Origin: Arbacia lixula
Lineage: Eukaryota > Echinodermata > Echinoidea > Arbacioida > Arbaciidae
DNA: 64,000 nucleotides
Assembly: GCA_963669155.1 (NCBI GenBank)
Contig: OZ022594.1
Location: 2,639,762-2,703,761 of the forward strand
Direction of reading: 5' to 3'
Of the stretch, positions 23,521 to 38,800 are shown one piece after another. The translations under genes were made by a program, and so were the position numbers. How positions within the stretch are numbered: the stretch's first letter is position 1; every line of letters starts with the position of its first letter. The notes below the pieces were generated by a model that worked only from the letters and a program-made list of their open reading frames with translations, was not told where the DNA came from and did not search any database.

Positions 23521-26500
23521 CTACAAACAAACGGGGAAACAAAATAGCATCGACAAGATTGCCACTACCTCCATTCTATCCCATTTATTTTCGGTTTTAA
23601 ACACCGAAAACTAAAGCTAAAAAAAATCTTGTGTAAGTGTTATAAAATATAAAAATTCACCTCTCTTTTTTCACTTTTCACTTTCCTTTCCTTTCTTCAC
23701 CCCATAAGTGGGCCAATTATCCGAAAGAATACAACCACATGGTGTTACCGAAAGTTGCACTATTTTCTAAATAGTATTTATTGGTACACTCTCACCATGG
23801 AAACATTGAAATAGTTTGTTATACGTTAGCCCCTCTCTCATTTTTACTGGTCTTACCTGTGCATTAGGTCGACTAGGAAATAACTGATGTCAGTTCTTAC
23901 CAGTGCTATTGACATAATTGACGGGATATGAACAAAGAAGTCCAGTCCAACTGTCGGTACATCTAAAAGGGAACAAAAATGATGGAAAGAAGAAAATGCC
24001 TAGTATAGTGAATGATAAGGCAGTTGCGCAAATAAAATGACTAGCTAAATGTGCCTTGCCAACAGCAGTACGACGTGCTAGAATAAACTCTTAATGTGCC
24101 TCTGATGCACTAAGTGGTGGGGTATTCAACAAGTTCAAGAGACAATTTCCGAAAATATATAGCATACATTATACTGATATATTTATATAAAACTTGTATC
24201 GTATATTAACGTATGAAACCGATATTGCCTTCTTCTTCTTCTTCTTCTTCTTCTTCTTCTTCTCGGGTCACTACACAAGTCCTGTCCAGTGGAGGATACA
24301 CGATCTGGCTTTGGGGTTGAGCAACTCCAGATCGTTGGTGGTGCAAGGCTCTGGTAGGAGAGGGCAGACCAAAAGGTATTGCATCGTCTGGTCCTCCCCA
24401 CAGTCACAGGTTATGTCTCCATCCCTGTTGTACCCCCATTTCTGCATAAGGACTTTGCAATATTGCCTATTAACAGGTCTTAATTGGGCTTATGTTGTAC
24501 ATTTTTAATTGATGTTGAAGGGTTATACTAAGCTCCGCAAACCAGTCCTTGTATCTCAATGCAAAATTCTTTTGAAAAATGAATGGATATGTGTGTATTC
24601 TTATAAGCCAAAATATTTATAAATATAGCATTATTATTCCATCGCAGTCCGAAGATTAAACCAGATTTAAATCGAATTTCTTTAGAATTTAGAAAGTGTA
24701 CCACAGTCAACCAGAAACTAAAACAAATATCCCAAGTGGTTACATTCATGAAAAACTCCAAAAGATGATAGACATACGTAGATCTTCCTTGAATTTAGTT
24801 TCATACCTATGTGATATGGGACAGAAAGCAAAACCTACGCCCCACCTCTGTGAAACAGGAACTATTACTGCTTTAGACCTTAAGTAAATAATATCGTTCA
24901 GCAAGATACGTACATGCATGCAAACGCAGACGTGCCGTTGGATACACAAGTGCCACCGTTTCTGCAATCTACTCCTTCACATGGAACTGTATGAAATGAG
25001 AAGAACTTTCTGTAGTTAAATCAATCAGAGTGCAAAACATCCTGCTCTGACGTGTATTGACTTTGATAAATTAAACAATAATTATTATTTTGTATTTTAC
25101 ACAACACATATTAGCATGATTGCACCTCTCTCTATGCGTTTGACAGCACATCATACATTAGGAATGACAATTGTGCGTTGCTTTCATATCTGTGGTATGT
25201 AAAATATAGAGATTTTTTAAATTACCTCTGAGATTTTTGTATGATTCCACGTTTTGAGGTAATCTTACAAACCCTGGAAAATTACCTTTCCCTGTAAGAT
25301 TTTGTGATGGTGTGCGGGACAAAAACAAACAATGAATTGTATCTTATTATCAAGTAGGTCAGATACATGGGACGATGTGATAGAAGTGAAAGGTTAGTAA
25401 TATCTTAGTAGATAGGGAGAAAGTGAGCCAATGTAATAATGCTAAGGCAGAGAAAATTAATTTTTTGAACACGGTGCCACAAGATCTACACGCTAAGGCA
25501 AGATCAGTTTGCCACTACACCTGTCATAATCGCCCTTCTACCTGACCCTTCCCGGAGTTTCTCCCCTCATGTGAAACTTACATGTTACATTAAAGGCTGT
25601 GAGGTGAATGAGTGATATACAACAACTTATATGTCACGTTAAAAGCTGTGAGGTGAATGTGTATATATAGAAGTGGTATACAGCAACTTACATGTCACAT
25701 TAAAGGCTGTGAGGCTAGCGAGGAACAGTCCAGACGATTCCGCCTCTGACGTCAGCGAGGCCGCGAAAATGCGCGTTGCCTCGGCGAGGGTAATGTCAGA
25801 AGCCAGAGAAAATATCAGATCGTAGTGGACGATGATGCTACCATTGCTCATCCCAGTGACAGCTGAACAGCAGTAACCCTCGACACTATCATATATGTTG
25901 TCGAGCTAAAGAAAAAAAGGATATGAAAACATGTTGCGATGAATCGACGCTCCATACCTATATCCAGGCATATCCAGGAGTGTTTTTAAAAGAACAGAAT
26001 AATCTGAATCTCGTCTATTCAATTATATAAGCTTTCTTACCTCTCTTACTCGATCTCTGAGTAGCTGTTTTAAAAAAAAAAAAAAAAAAAATTATTCCGC
26101 GTTCGGAATATGCTAAGCACTCTGAGAGAACACTTTACTTTCACACTCGTTACTCTGTCTATCCCAATATTCCACCCCCCCCCGACCCCGACCCCTATTT
26201 GGTGAAAAACTTGATCCGCCCCTATCAATACTCGAGCTTAGCCAGGGATTTCGGGTGGATCAATACTATGGAGTTGATCTGATCGATCGGCAGTGGTAAC
26301 CTTGCACAATTACTAACCTCTGACTCAACGCGTTGAGATATATTCGTGTAACTCTCGCTAGACGCATCCAGTAAGTCGGCAGTAAATATCGCATCCTCAC
26401 CGTCAATTTCTACCACTTCAATGAACCCGTGCAAGGTGCTTGTGTCTAGGAAGTCGACGATCATTTGAGATTTCAATATTTGATGTATTTAACAATGGAA

Positions 26501-29500
26501 AGATAAATCATGTCATATCTACAAAACGCACATGAAATAATATTACGGAAATGTAAAGATTTTAGCCCTGTTATTGGATGGAAATGGTAGAATTGATCAT
26601 ACAAAGAAGGTTTAGGAAAGGGTAACCCTGCCGAGATATTATAGAAATAAAAGTAGGTTCAGGTTTTCATATCTCATGTTTTTAAGCACAAAATAAACAT
26701 TCAGTCTGAACGAGAAAAAAAAAACGTCATCGGAGTATGATCAGCTTGTTTTCGAGAGACGCAACGTTCTGCAAGCAAAATAAACGAATGCGCTATATGT
26801 ACTCGCGTTTTGTTTCTTTATGTATTTTGAATAATTGTCCTAATATTTGTCATGCATTTGTCTATGTTTTTAGAATTGTTGTTCTCACCATCAACGAAAT
26901 AGGCATTTTCAAACTCATTATATTAAAGAAACATTAGTGTTATATAGCAGTTACCGTCGGACGGTTTCCATCATAGTATCATGTCTACGAAGTGGCATTT
27001 TCTTTGGGTAATTGCCAGACTGCTATTACTTTTACTCCTCCCAAATTGATCTCCATTACTCAGGAACGCATCCTCCACCACCTTAACCAGAAGTTTAAAG
27101 GGCCCCTGTCATCAAAATATATGTTGACTTCTGTTGATGCAACGTAATATGTATATAACAAAATCACCCACTGTTCAATGGAAATATGTCATGTATGTGT
27201 CCTATATCTTAACATAATTTTTCTATATTATTTCTCAGCACCGATAAGCCCCGCCTCCAAAATATCCTCCAACTCAAGATTTCCCCTGTGACATCATCAG
27301 AGGTAGAAATTAGCAGGATATTAGACATTATTTATGCACAAACTAAACATTGCAATGGCTACCTGCAAGTGCGTATAATAGCATCACATATCTAGCACAT
27401 TTCTGACATAAGGAAACGATTATTCCCACATGAAAGGTTGTTAGATGGTATTGTGTGAAGACATGTGATGATCTTGTGGGCAGATGGAGGTAGTCATTGC
27501 AATGTTTAGTTTGTGCATAAATTCTGCTTATTATTCTGCTAATTTCTACCTCTGAAGATGGCACAGGGAGAATCTTGAGTTGGAGGATATTTTGGAGGCG
27601 GGGCTTATCAGTGCTGAGAAAAAATAAAGAAAAATTATTTTGAAATATAAGACACATATTTCCATTGAGCAGTAAGCAATTTTGTCATGTACATATTATG
27701 TTGCATCAACATAAGTCGACATACATTTTGATGACAGAAGACAAATAGAAACTCATTTGAAACCTTCTCGGTAACATATTGAACATTATTACACAGACAA
27801 GCCACTTTTTCGATGCAATAAAACCTTGTATTGATTATCCTTCCGGAGGTTTGCTTGCTGGCATGCAATATTGTTAGCTTATTAGCTGTCTTATGTATTT
27901 TTATGTTACTAGTCTCAATTTGGAAAATGAGTCCGTTATTTATATTTAACTTTCGCCACGACAATTGCCCATGGGTTTGATTTTTTTTAACATGCGCGAA
28001 GCAGATTTGATACAGGTGAGTCAACCCCTGTTTCCCTTTTTCTTTTTTGTTTTGTTTTAATTGAACCTATTGCTGTTGTCGTGGAAAGTGGTTTGTATAA
28101 TGATATTGGATTTTTTCGTGGTATATCAAATATATTGCATTCTTCAGTATGAATATTGCACTGGTGTTCGACTCGTGCAATATTTATACTGATGAATGCA
28201 ATATATCTGATATACCACTCAAGTGCATCCAATATTATACAAATAACCAACGCATTTCTACAGTGTAGAAGGTTTTTTCCTCTACTTCAAAGATAAATTC
28301 AAATTCAAACTCATTGGACGACCATTCAAACTGCAGAAGGTAGGCCTACTTAACGCCAAATTTCAACATACGTTTTCAAAATGCAACTGTGGAATTCCTG
28401 CATATAAATACTACACTTGTAATAGAAATAAAATTATATTTCTTTACACTCTTTCATAACTTGTTCTCCTCACCATCAACTATAAACTGAAGTTGAAACT
28501 CGTTGGATAGCACTCCATCTGTTACAGATAGTTGCAGAGTGTAAGACCCCGAGACAAGACGGATCGGGGCGCCAAGAAGAGTGCCATTTAACCGCACGTC
28601 TGTGACAACTTCTCCGTAGTATTGAAAGGTAGCGCTGGTTACGCCGTCAAAGATGTATTCCGGTACGAACGTGTAGAAGTTGTCTCCTTCATCAGTGTAA
28701 ACGGTGCTCTGTGTCACGGGCACGACAGGCAACATGGTCACTAAGTGCAAAGAAACAGAGGAATGTTGAACGTACAACATACGAATATTGACCCATCTTC
28801 GAGACAAGTTTGGTTTCAATCTGCTTTACTATTAATGTGTATTGATGATTTAGATATATAATGTTTGTATCATCAGCATATTGAATAAATGTCAGGGTTT
28901 TTTTCAGTGGACATATACCTGCATAATTTTTTATATTTTTTTCATTCAAGCATATCAAGAGAGGCCCAAAAGAGAATCCTGTCGAGCCGTACATTAATTT
29001 CAACGAAATTCTGAGTGTAAAAGTGTTATGAATTGATTGTATAAGTATTCAGTTGTTCAAGTTTTGTTCATTCTGCGCGTGTTTTTTTTTTATCTGTATG
29101 TGCATTTGACTTATTAGGTCTGTATATAATCTATATTCATGTTTCTATTACAATCTAGTGCACAACGATAAATATAAGATTTTATGATCTTGCTTGCTGG
29201 TGAACGGGTGCCAAATTGGTGGATAATGGACCTGGAAGCATAACACTTACTTTGAATATCTACAGTAAAGGTGCAGGAAGCGCTATGACCGGCCGAGTCG
29301 TATGCTGACGCAACGACTTGTGTGACCCCAATATCGAAACGTGACCCTGGTTGGCTAGGCGAATACACGAAGGTTAATGACCCCGGTCTGTCTACGTTGT
29401 CCGTTGCGTTTGCTTCAAAGTGTACGATGTTTCCGACTAACAGCGTGATGTTTCCTGGGCACTGGATAGAGGGCGCTGCTCCATCTGGTCAACAAGTTTG

Positions 29501-32500
29501 ACATAACTCTTTGAAATATGAGTTAACGGGCATTGTCTTTGTGAAGTTTGAGCTGTATAGCAAGATATCACGTTTTTTTCATGTTAAATGGGGAAATTTC
29601 ATGAAAACAGAAAAATACTTATGAGAGCATTTTAATGGCCTATGCTACAGTAAAGTTTTGTGTCGAAGTTTTGATAAACATTTACAATCGCTCGCAGCAC
29701 TCGCAGCTTACCTTCAATAACGCCGTTTTATTTTTTTCGTATTATTGAGGATTATGCGTGTGACGAATAAGCAGTAAATTTAATTTAATTGTTTTGGTCG
29801 TCATCTAAAACAGTATTTCTTGGTCATGTTGTTCTGTTAAAAAAATGCTAAGGTTCAAAATAAATGTGCCCCTGTTTTGGTGTAATTTTACTGACATGTT
29901 ATTCCTACCTCTAATCTCAATGCGTGATCTGCAGGTCTTGTTAAGCATATTGTCGGAAAACTCGATGATCAGTTCATGCATCCCGACTGGAATAGAAGAT
30001 CCGACACTCGCATTTGTTGAGATGGCAACGTTGAGGGCGCCATAATACCGGTATTCTGGGAGCAGTAAAGTAACGCTGTCCGCTGACGGGATGGGATATG
30101 TGTAGGTGTTGAGTTCAGGACTTGTTTCTTGCATTTGGTCGGGTTGACAAGCCACGGGAAGGATGTGTACTGGACAGAGAGTAAGGAATGGGAAGTTCTG
30201 TGGATACGTACTGAACAGTATGAAGCAAGAAGTGGGCTTGGATTAATGCATACGAGGTAGAAAGAGAAGCAGCCTGGAGAAGCGTATGAGATGCAAGCAC
30301 ACAATTAATGTATTTATATGCATCGCTCACTTTGTAATCTAATTGTAAAATCTGATTTGTAATTTCTCGCTTAATGTAACTTCTGCCGATAGCAATATTC
30401 CTTTTTTAAATATCTGTTAAGAACAATGTACTTGTAAACATTTTTTTATTTTGACTTACTCTGAACATCGACCAAGAACTGACAATCGGCGACATTCCCC
30501 GTGGAATCGATGGTGCTAGCGTTGATAGTGGTCACACCCGGTGGAAACTGACTTCCAGGAGAGAGAGGGGAGTAGCGGAGAGACATATTGATGGCTGCAT
30601 CTGTATCTACGTTGTCCGATACATCAACCTCAAAGCTCACGACGTTGGAGTCGTTTTGTGAAATGGCTGCTGGACATGTCATGTTTGGCGGCTCGTTATC
30701 TATAGTAAATTAAGAATGAAAGGAAACCCGGCGCGAAAGCCGGATGTTTGCAAATACAGCTACTGGATTGCGCCCGTCCCTTCCCCGATGGGTGATTGGC
30801 ACGAAGCGTAAACATTTTCGTATATAATTCTATATAGGATGCAATCATACCATGTATGTTTGGTTAGTGCAGCTTCATTGCAAATTCTGACCTCATCCTA
30901 CCTCAACCATGGTCCATGGTGAGTAGCGTGTCAAGTTATTCAAAGTTATGTCGAGCAAACTAGCACAATATAACAGGAAATACAAATAAAACTATTTTTT
31001 AAATTTTCATTAAAAAGTGTACCAAAATATGTTGACTATGATGTGTGTCTGAATAATTTACATATGTATAAACCAATTGCGCTGTACATTTGTATTGTAA
31101 ATCAACTGTTTTAGAAAAGAGAAATGTCGCATGGAAGACAACTATGCGAAGAAACCAATGTTGTCCTTTATTCTAATTTTTTTTATCATGGCTATTCCGA
31201 AGGTTCATAATTCCAAAGGTTCGTTTTTTACTCAAAACTAGCCGAGATATACAAAATATTAGAGCACACCTAACACACGAATGAATCCCGTGCACGTCTT
31301 GGTGAGAATCTCATCATATATAACTGCCGTAGCCACATTCACGCCTGTATCGAGATGGCCGCCAGTAATGACTCCAGAGGCCGATATATTCAGAGAAACG
31401 CTGCCGCCGTAGTATTGGTACGACGATGGTTTGGTGATGTTTGATGGGCCAAGTGTTGAAGTGAAGATTGCGTATGGCACACCCTGGGTTGTGTAGAGAG
31501 TGTCGTTTAGCAACGGGCAATCCACAGGCAACTCCGTGACTGGGGAGACAAGCAAGTGAGAATGGCATACAAAAGGAGAGATCATAACCAGGATGACACT
31601 TGGAATTGTTAGTATATTCTAACATGATAATGCACGTGACAATGCATACGTCTGCATAGTTCTCCATACCACATAGAACATGTAGAAAGACGTCTCTTAA
31701 TGAAGCGCGCAGCCACATTCGTATGACTTATTCAAGAACCGCCTTAAAACACATTTGTTTGTGAAATAACTATTTTGATTGTATTTAAGTTATATAGATA
31801 TGTTGTTCTGGTACTTAATTGTATGATTTATTCGTAATTTGTCCCTAGCAATATGTTCTATGTATACCATGCTTAATTATAGTTCCTGTAGTACATAATT
31901 TTTCTTGTAGTAATATATCTGATGATGTATTCACATGTAAAGCGCATAGAGATGTCACTTTACATATAATGCGCTATATAAGCACAATCTATTATTATTA
32001 TTATTCGGATCTTGTTGGCAGTCATGTCTGCTTCCAGCCTCACATACTAGAACATTACACCGGAAGTGGGCATGACTGTGAACAAAAAAAATTTTACTGT
32101 GTGGTTCCTCATCGGACGACCTATATCTGTACACGGTAAGGATAACTCAATTCCCTCAACGAGCAAACACTATACTTCTTTGGATGAGAATCTATTTCAA
32201 TAATAGTGAGTGCACTATTGTCCAGTAACATCAAGGTTAACTAACGTGGATTCAATATTTGAAAGATGCATTGTGCCGTGTTGTTAGACTGGTCAAACAC
32301 GCTGAGAGAAACAGGTGTATATCCAGGGGGAAGAGGTAAAGTAGCTAGCGTGACATTGTACGAGTTTCTCCCAGGATCTGCATATTCATCGCTTGCACTG
32401 AACTCTGTTCCATTCGCAAGCCCGAAGAAGACGTTGTGCACAATAGTGATGTCTTTCACACAAGTCAGATCCGGCGGGGTCACATCTGTAATAGCAGAAA

Positions 32501-32766
32501 GGAAGACCGTTGCAGTGGTTGATCTATTTCAGATAACTCTTGTTAGAGTCTAGGAACGTTTTTGCACATTTTGCGTTAAATGCAATGACATGAAGGCTAT
32601 ATACGTCAGCAGGCACAATAAACATGATAAAGCACAGGTGCGGTGTCTAATAATTCAAGTATATCCAAACAACAAGGGATTTGCTCTTGGTGAGCAAATC
32701 GTGCATGATTGACACTGTGCCAGTAAAACTTGGACATACATGTAACTTTCAAATACGTATATACAC

Positions 32767-32823
<57 letters not shown>

Positions 32824-35800
32824 TAATGCCGTTTGATCAGCAAGCGGGTAAAATAACTAATTCCCAAATCGTTTTGATTCATGGCAACTACTATAGAGAA
32901 GCTCATAACTTCAAAATTGCATTTGATTTCACTTGCCTTTCACTTCTAGGAACATGGAGCAGGTTGTTGTCAGGACTGTGTCACTGATTAAAAATGTGAT
33001 ATTATGATTCCCAGCAGGTACCATGGAACTCTCTTCTGTTTCATTATCGGTGTTGATGATTGATACGATGTCTATCGACAGATTTCCGTAGAAACTATAG
33101 TCTGGGAGCGTATGCGTCAGATTTTCTGCCAGGAGTAGTGACATGGAGAGGTTGACTGTCGCTTCTTGTCCTCTTAGTTCTACCACAATGCTCTCTGGAC
33201 AGGAAACCGGAAGTTCATCAACTGTGAAGAGAAATGCACGATTTATTTTTCTCGCTCAATATAATAATATCGTCACTACGTTTAATCCTAGGCTGACTAC
33301 ATCGAATACATCAGAACAACAAAACAAAAGTGATATACATTCAATATGATTTGTAATTTCCAAGTTTTTCAACATGATATTGTTGATTATGGTATTATTC
33401 ATATTGAAGAAAGTTGAAAAAAGTATGCCATCCTTTTTTATCCAATAAAAATGGATTGGTAAAATTCCATCTCATTTCTCTAAATTATGATTTACACAAA
33501 AGTAAATGTCTTGTTTTTCAAGGAGAATATGCAGCCGCGCTTTTGACATGCTTTTCTATATTCATGCAAAATGTCGCATCGATGCAAACTTTCCTGGCCG
33601 AGATATAAGGGGTGGGGTGTAAGGGGAGGAGGGGATAAATGACCCCCCTCCCCTCAAGATAATGCGCGCCCTCGAAAAGGCCATTAAGACGAGATTAAAA
33701 ACAAATATTATGTGAATTGCACAGACCGAATGTATCAATTATGGTTTTAATAATCAAATTATATGAACTCTCACTTTAAATGCAAATAGATTATTTGAGT
33801 TATCATGCCTGATTTATATCCAACATTTTCATAAAACAATGGGAGATCATATTTTTTTGGAAAACTTGCTCAGTATGTGATGGGTGAAATTAAGAACAAT
33901 ATGCTGTCTCCTATTCTCCTGCACAATTAAGCTGTTTTATTTTCTAATCACTTTCTTTTGATATAACAACGAATGTATTTGTTATGATTATTGAAATTGT
34001 GTAGTGAATGTACGGAACAATAACACAACATGAATGTTCCGTGTAGCTACTGTATGGAAAGACGACACCAAACGACATGTTTTCGCCACAATTCTGTAGT
34101 CGTAAAGGCCTACAACTAAAAAGGTGACGTTCACTACTTGTATAATTTTTTATGATTGGATCCTTTGAATCACGCAGTCGCACAACTGATCGCATCGTGT
34201 CTTCTGCAGTATTATTTAGTATTGTCAAACAATACTCAATAATTTGGTAGGGCAACAAGATGCAATGACACAAAGCAAAAGGGAGGGAGATAGAGTCAGT
34301 TTAACCAGCATTGACCAGGGTGACGAGTTGTCTTTCTTACATGGATATCACTGACAGTATAAAAGCGGGTCCTACCAAACACTGGATGAGAGGACTTTAC
34401 CCTGACAGTCAAAACCCAACAAATTCCGGAATCGACTTCATATCCCTCATATAGATTAGTCATTGTGTCCTAAAATACAAAAAATCTTCGTTACTTACTG
34501 AGAATACTAATGGTGAAATTGCATGTCGCTATATTCCCTGCTGCATCTGTAGCAGTAGCGTTCACCACAGTTTGCCCCAGTGGCAGTCGGCTTCCTGGCT
34601 GAACTGAGTATTCGATAGATGCATTGATATTGTCTACTGCATATGTGGCAAATAAAGCAACATTAGTCGAGTTGCTCTCCGTGTCGATGCAAGTGATATT
34701 TGGTTTCTCTTTATCTGCATATACAGGAATGAAGAAAATGGAAAAAACAGATATGCTGATATCCGTTACAATCAATCGGAGGGTTACATTTTAATAGTGG
34801 ACGTGTAAGAGTAAAATAGATTAAAAATTGTCACTTCATATATCATTGGCATGTTGGCTGTGGACGTATCATTTTATCTTGGACCGGTACTACACACATC
34901 ATGCCAATGTGAAAACGTAGAATCAGAGATTTACTCTAGTCTTAATGTCATGGAAAACATAAGTTGCATGTACATGTGAAAGGATGAGTTGTCCTCAAAG
35001 GCCAATGCAATCATTCGCGTATTATTCCGTCATCATTAAGTGTTGTGCCGTTTTGTTATACCTATGATTTAGAACCCAAACTGGATACCTTTTTGGTAAT
35101 GTCACATCGATTCGTTTTGGTTCTATAGGTTCTTTTGATAAGTCTAAGATTTTGGGTGCTGATGTCAGGTGTAAGTATTTGTATTTTTATTGTTTCTACC
35201 ATCAAACATTGGATAAAAATGCAACTACGACACAATTGTTATCCCTATGCTCGTTCATGAAAGAACCTGGCAATATACAGCCACTAAAGCAAAACAATAA
35301 CAATCTGAAAACTTTCCTGACAACGTTACAAGAGCTTAGTAAAGTCGTGGCATATTCTGGAAGTTCATCCTAAAGAAAGAGTAACTACGTTAACATGATG
35401 AGCAGAGGGATATATTCCGATTTTATCCCTTATGAATCAAACCAAAAAATACACAAACCTAACACAAGAACGAATCCCGTGCACGTCTTGTTGAGAATGT
35501 CATCGTACATGACCGCTGTAACTTCGTGCACGCCTGTATCCAGCCTGCTGCCATTTGGCATTCCTGAGACCGATACATTCAGAGAAGCACTGCCGCCGTA
35601 ATATGAATATCTAATTGGTTTCTCGATGTCTGAAGGGTCAAGTGTTGACGTGTAAACAGCGTATGCCTCTCCCGGTAGTGTGAAGATCGTGTCATTCAAC
35701 GAGGGACAATTCGCAGGCAGCTCCGTGACTGAGCAAGGATTGAACAACACGAAAGCAAGATGTACACAGTGACGGGAAGGGGGGGGGGGGGTGATAGTCG

Positions 35801-38800
35801 AGCGAGTTAGATGATTGGCAGGATTTGTTTATATTATCATTGTTTCAGACGGAAAACGACACTCAGATATATATTCATACAGCAAGGAGCTTTACTATCT
35901 GAGTATTATAATATTGCACTTCGTCAGGAAGCAAAGGATTTGTTACAGCTAGCCACTTTAAAGGTTCGTTATTGTAGCCACTCTTTATACCGAAGGTTTG
36001 AATACGCCGACTGTTCGTAAATTTGATAGTTTGCTATCCTGAAAATCAGTTATCATTCCATATTTGGAATGACGAATCTTTGAAATTAAGCTCTGTCGAA
36101 ATAACAAACTTTCGGAATGACGTACTCCATTTTACTTCAATTGAACACATATACTGCATAGGTGTAAGAATAACAGCCCAATAAGTGTCTATGTTAATCG
36201 TTTAAAAAGAAAACTATGATAAAGACATATTCATTGTGTAGTCCTATCACTCACGTGGATTAAATAAGTGAAAGACGCATTGAGCCGCATTGCCATATAG
36301 GTCCACCACGGTAAAAGTCACAGGTGTATATCCAACGGGGATGGGATTTCCATACGAAGTGCTGATGTTGTAGCTACGCGCTTCCTCTCTGACATTGTCT
36401 GGATACGCATCGGTTGCTATGTATTCGGTATTTGGAAACAATTCAAAGAACAAGTTTTCTACAGTAGTGGTCTGATTCACACAAGTCAGATCTGGTGATG
36501 TCACATCTGTAATTGGAAACAAAGGTTATTGAGCATTGTAATGAAAAAGATGAACATAAAACTTTATTTTCGTTACTAAATTAGGTAGGAATAGAGGAAT
36601 TAATTCAGATTTTTCAAATACGAAATTTAAAATATATCTACTGGGTGGAAACAATCAGGCAAATCGTTTATGATTTCAATTCTGCATTCACTTGCACTCG
36701 CCTTTCACTTCTAGGAGCATGGAGCAGGTTGTCGTCAGGACCGTATCATTGATTGACAACGAGATAGTATGATTCCCAGCAGGTACCATGGAACTCTCTT
36801 CTGTTTCATTATCGGTGTTGATGATTGATACGATGTCTATCGACAGATTTCCGTAGAAACTATAGTCTGGGAGCGTAAGCGTCAGATTTTCCGCCGTGAG
36901 TAGTGACGTGGAGAGGTTGACTGTCGCTTCTTGTCCTCTTAGTTCTACCACAATGCTCTTTGGACAGGAAACCGGAAGTTCATCAACTGTGAACAGAAAT
37001 GCACGATTTATTTTCCTCGCTCAATATAACAATATCGTCACTACGTTTAATCCTTGTCTGACTACATAGAATATATCAGAATAACAAAACAAAAGTGATA
37101 TACATTAAATATGATTTGTACTTTCCAAGTTTTTCAACATGGTATTGATGATTATGGTATTATTCATACTGAAGAAAGTTGAAAAAAGTATGCCATCCTT
37201 TTTTATCAAATAAAAATGAATTGATAAAATTCCATCTCATTTCTCTAAATTAGAATTTACACAAAAGTAAATTGTCTTTAAAGGAGAATATGCAGCCGCT
37301 GTCTTGACATGCTTTTCTATTTCCATGCAAAATGTCACACCGATACAACCTTTCATGGCCGAGATATAAGGGGTGGGGTATAAAGGGAGGAGGGGATAAA
37401 ATGACCACCCACCCCTCAAGATAAAACGCGTTCTCGAAAAGGCCATTTAGAATAGATTAAAAACATATATTATGTGAATTGCACAGACCGAATGTATCCA
37501 TTATGTTTATAATAATCAAATCATATAAACTCTCACTTTAAATGCAAATAGATTATTTGAGTTATCATGCCTGATTTATATCCAAGATTTTCGTAAAACA
37601 ATGTGAGATCATATTTTTTTTAAAACTTGCTCAGTATGTGATGGGTGAAATTAAGAACAATATGATGTCTCCTATTCTCCTGCACAATTAAGCTGTTTTT
37701 ATTTTCTAATCACTTTCTTTTGATAAAACAACGAATGTATTTGTTATGATGATTGATATTGTGTAGTGAATGTACGGAACAATAACACAACATGAATGTT
37801 CCGTGTAGCTACTGTATGGAAAGACGACACCAAACGACATGTTTTCGCCACAATTCTGTAGTCGTAAAGGCCTACAACTAAAAAGGTGACGTTCACTACT
37901 TGTATAATTTTTTATGACTGGATGCTTTGAATCACGCAGTCGCACAACTGATCGCATCGTGTCTTCTGCAGTATTATTTAGTATTGTCAATCAATACTCA
38001 ATAACTTGGTAGGGCAACAAGATGCAATGACACAAAGCAAAAGGGAGGGAGATAGAGTCAGTTTAACCAGCATTGACCAGGGTGACGAGTTGTCTTTCTT
38101 ACATGGATATCACTGACAGTATAAAAGCGGGTCCTACCAAACACTGGATGAGAGGGCATTACGCTGACAGTCAAAACCCAACAAGTTCCGGAATCGACTT
38201 CAGATCCCTCATATAGTTTTCACATTGTGTCCTAAGATAAAAAAAAAATCTTCGTTACTTACTAAGAATACTAATGGTGAAATTGCATGTCGCTTTATTC
38301 CCTGCTGCATCTGTAGCAGTAGCGTTCACCACAGTTTGTCCCAGTGGCAGTCGGCTTCCTGGCTGAACTGAGTATTCGATAGAGGCATTGATATTGTCTA
38401 CTGCATATGTGGCAAATGGAGGAACATTAGTCGTGTTGCTCTCCGTGTCGATGCAAGTGATATTTGGTTTCTCTTCATCTGCATATACAGGAATGAAGAA
38501 AATGGAAAAGACAGACATGCCGATATCCGTTACAATCAATCGGAAGGTTACATTTCAATAATGGACGAGTAAGAGTAAAATAGATTAAAAGTTGTCACTT
38601 CATATATCATTGGCTTTGGACGTATCATTTTATCTTGGACCGTTACTACACATATCAAGCCAATCTGAAAACGTAGAATCAGGGCTTGACTCTAGTAATA
38701 ATATCATGGAAAACATAAGTTGCATGTACATGTGAAAGGATGAGTTGTCCTCAAAGGACAATACAATCATTCGCGTATTATTCCGTCATCATTAAGTGTT

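Noticed and set aside
33944-34273. Open frames of about 94-109 codons repeated at 33944-34273, 37706-37990 and 41401-41697 (minus strand)
   Set aside because: They lie in the intron upstream of each B exon and are repeated only because the whole 3.76-kb unit is duplicated. The third copy is frameshifted and re-composed after small deletions, and no phase-1 splice sites bracket them.
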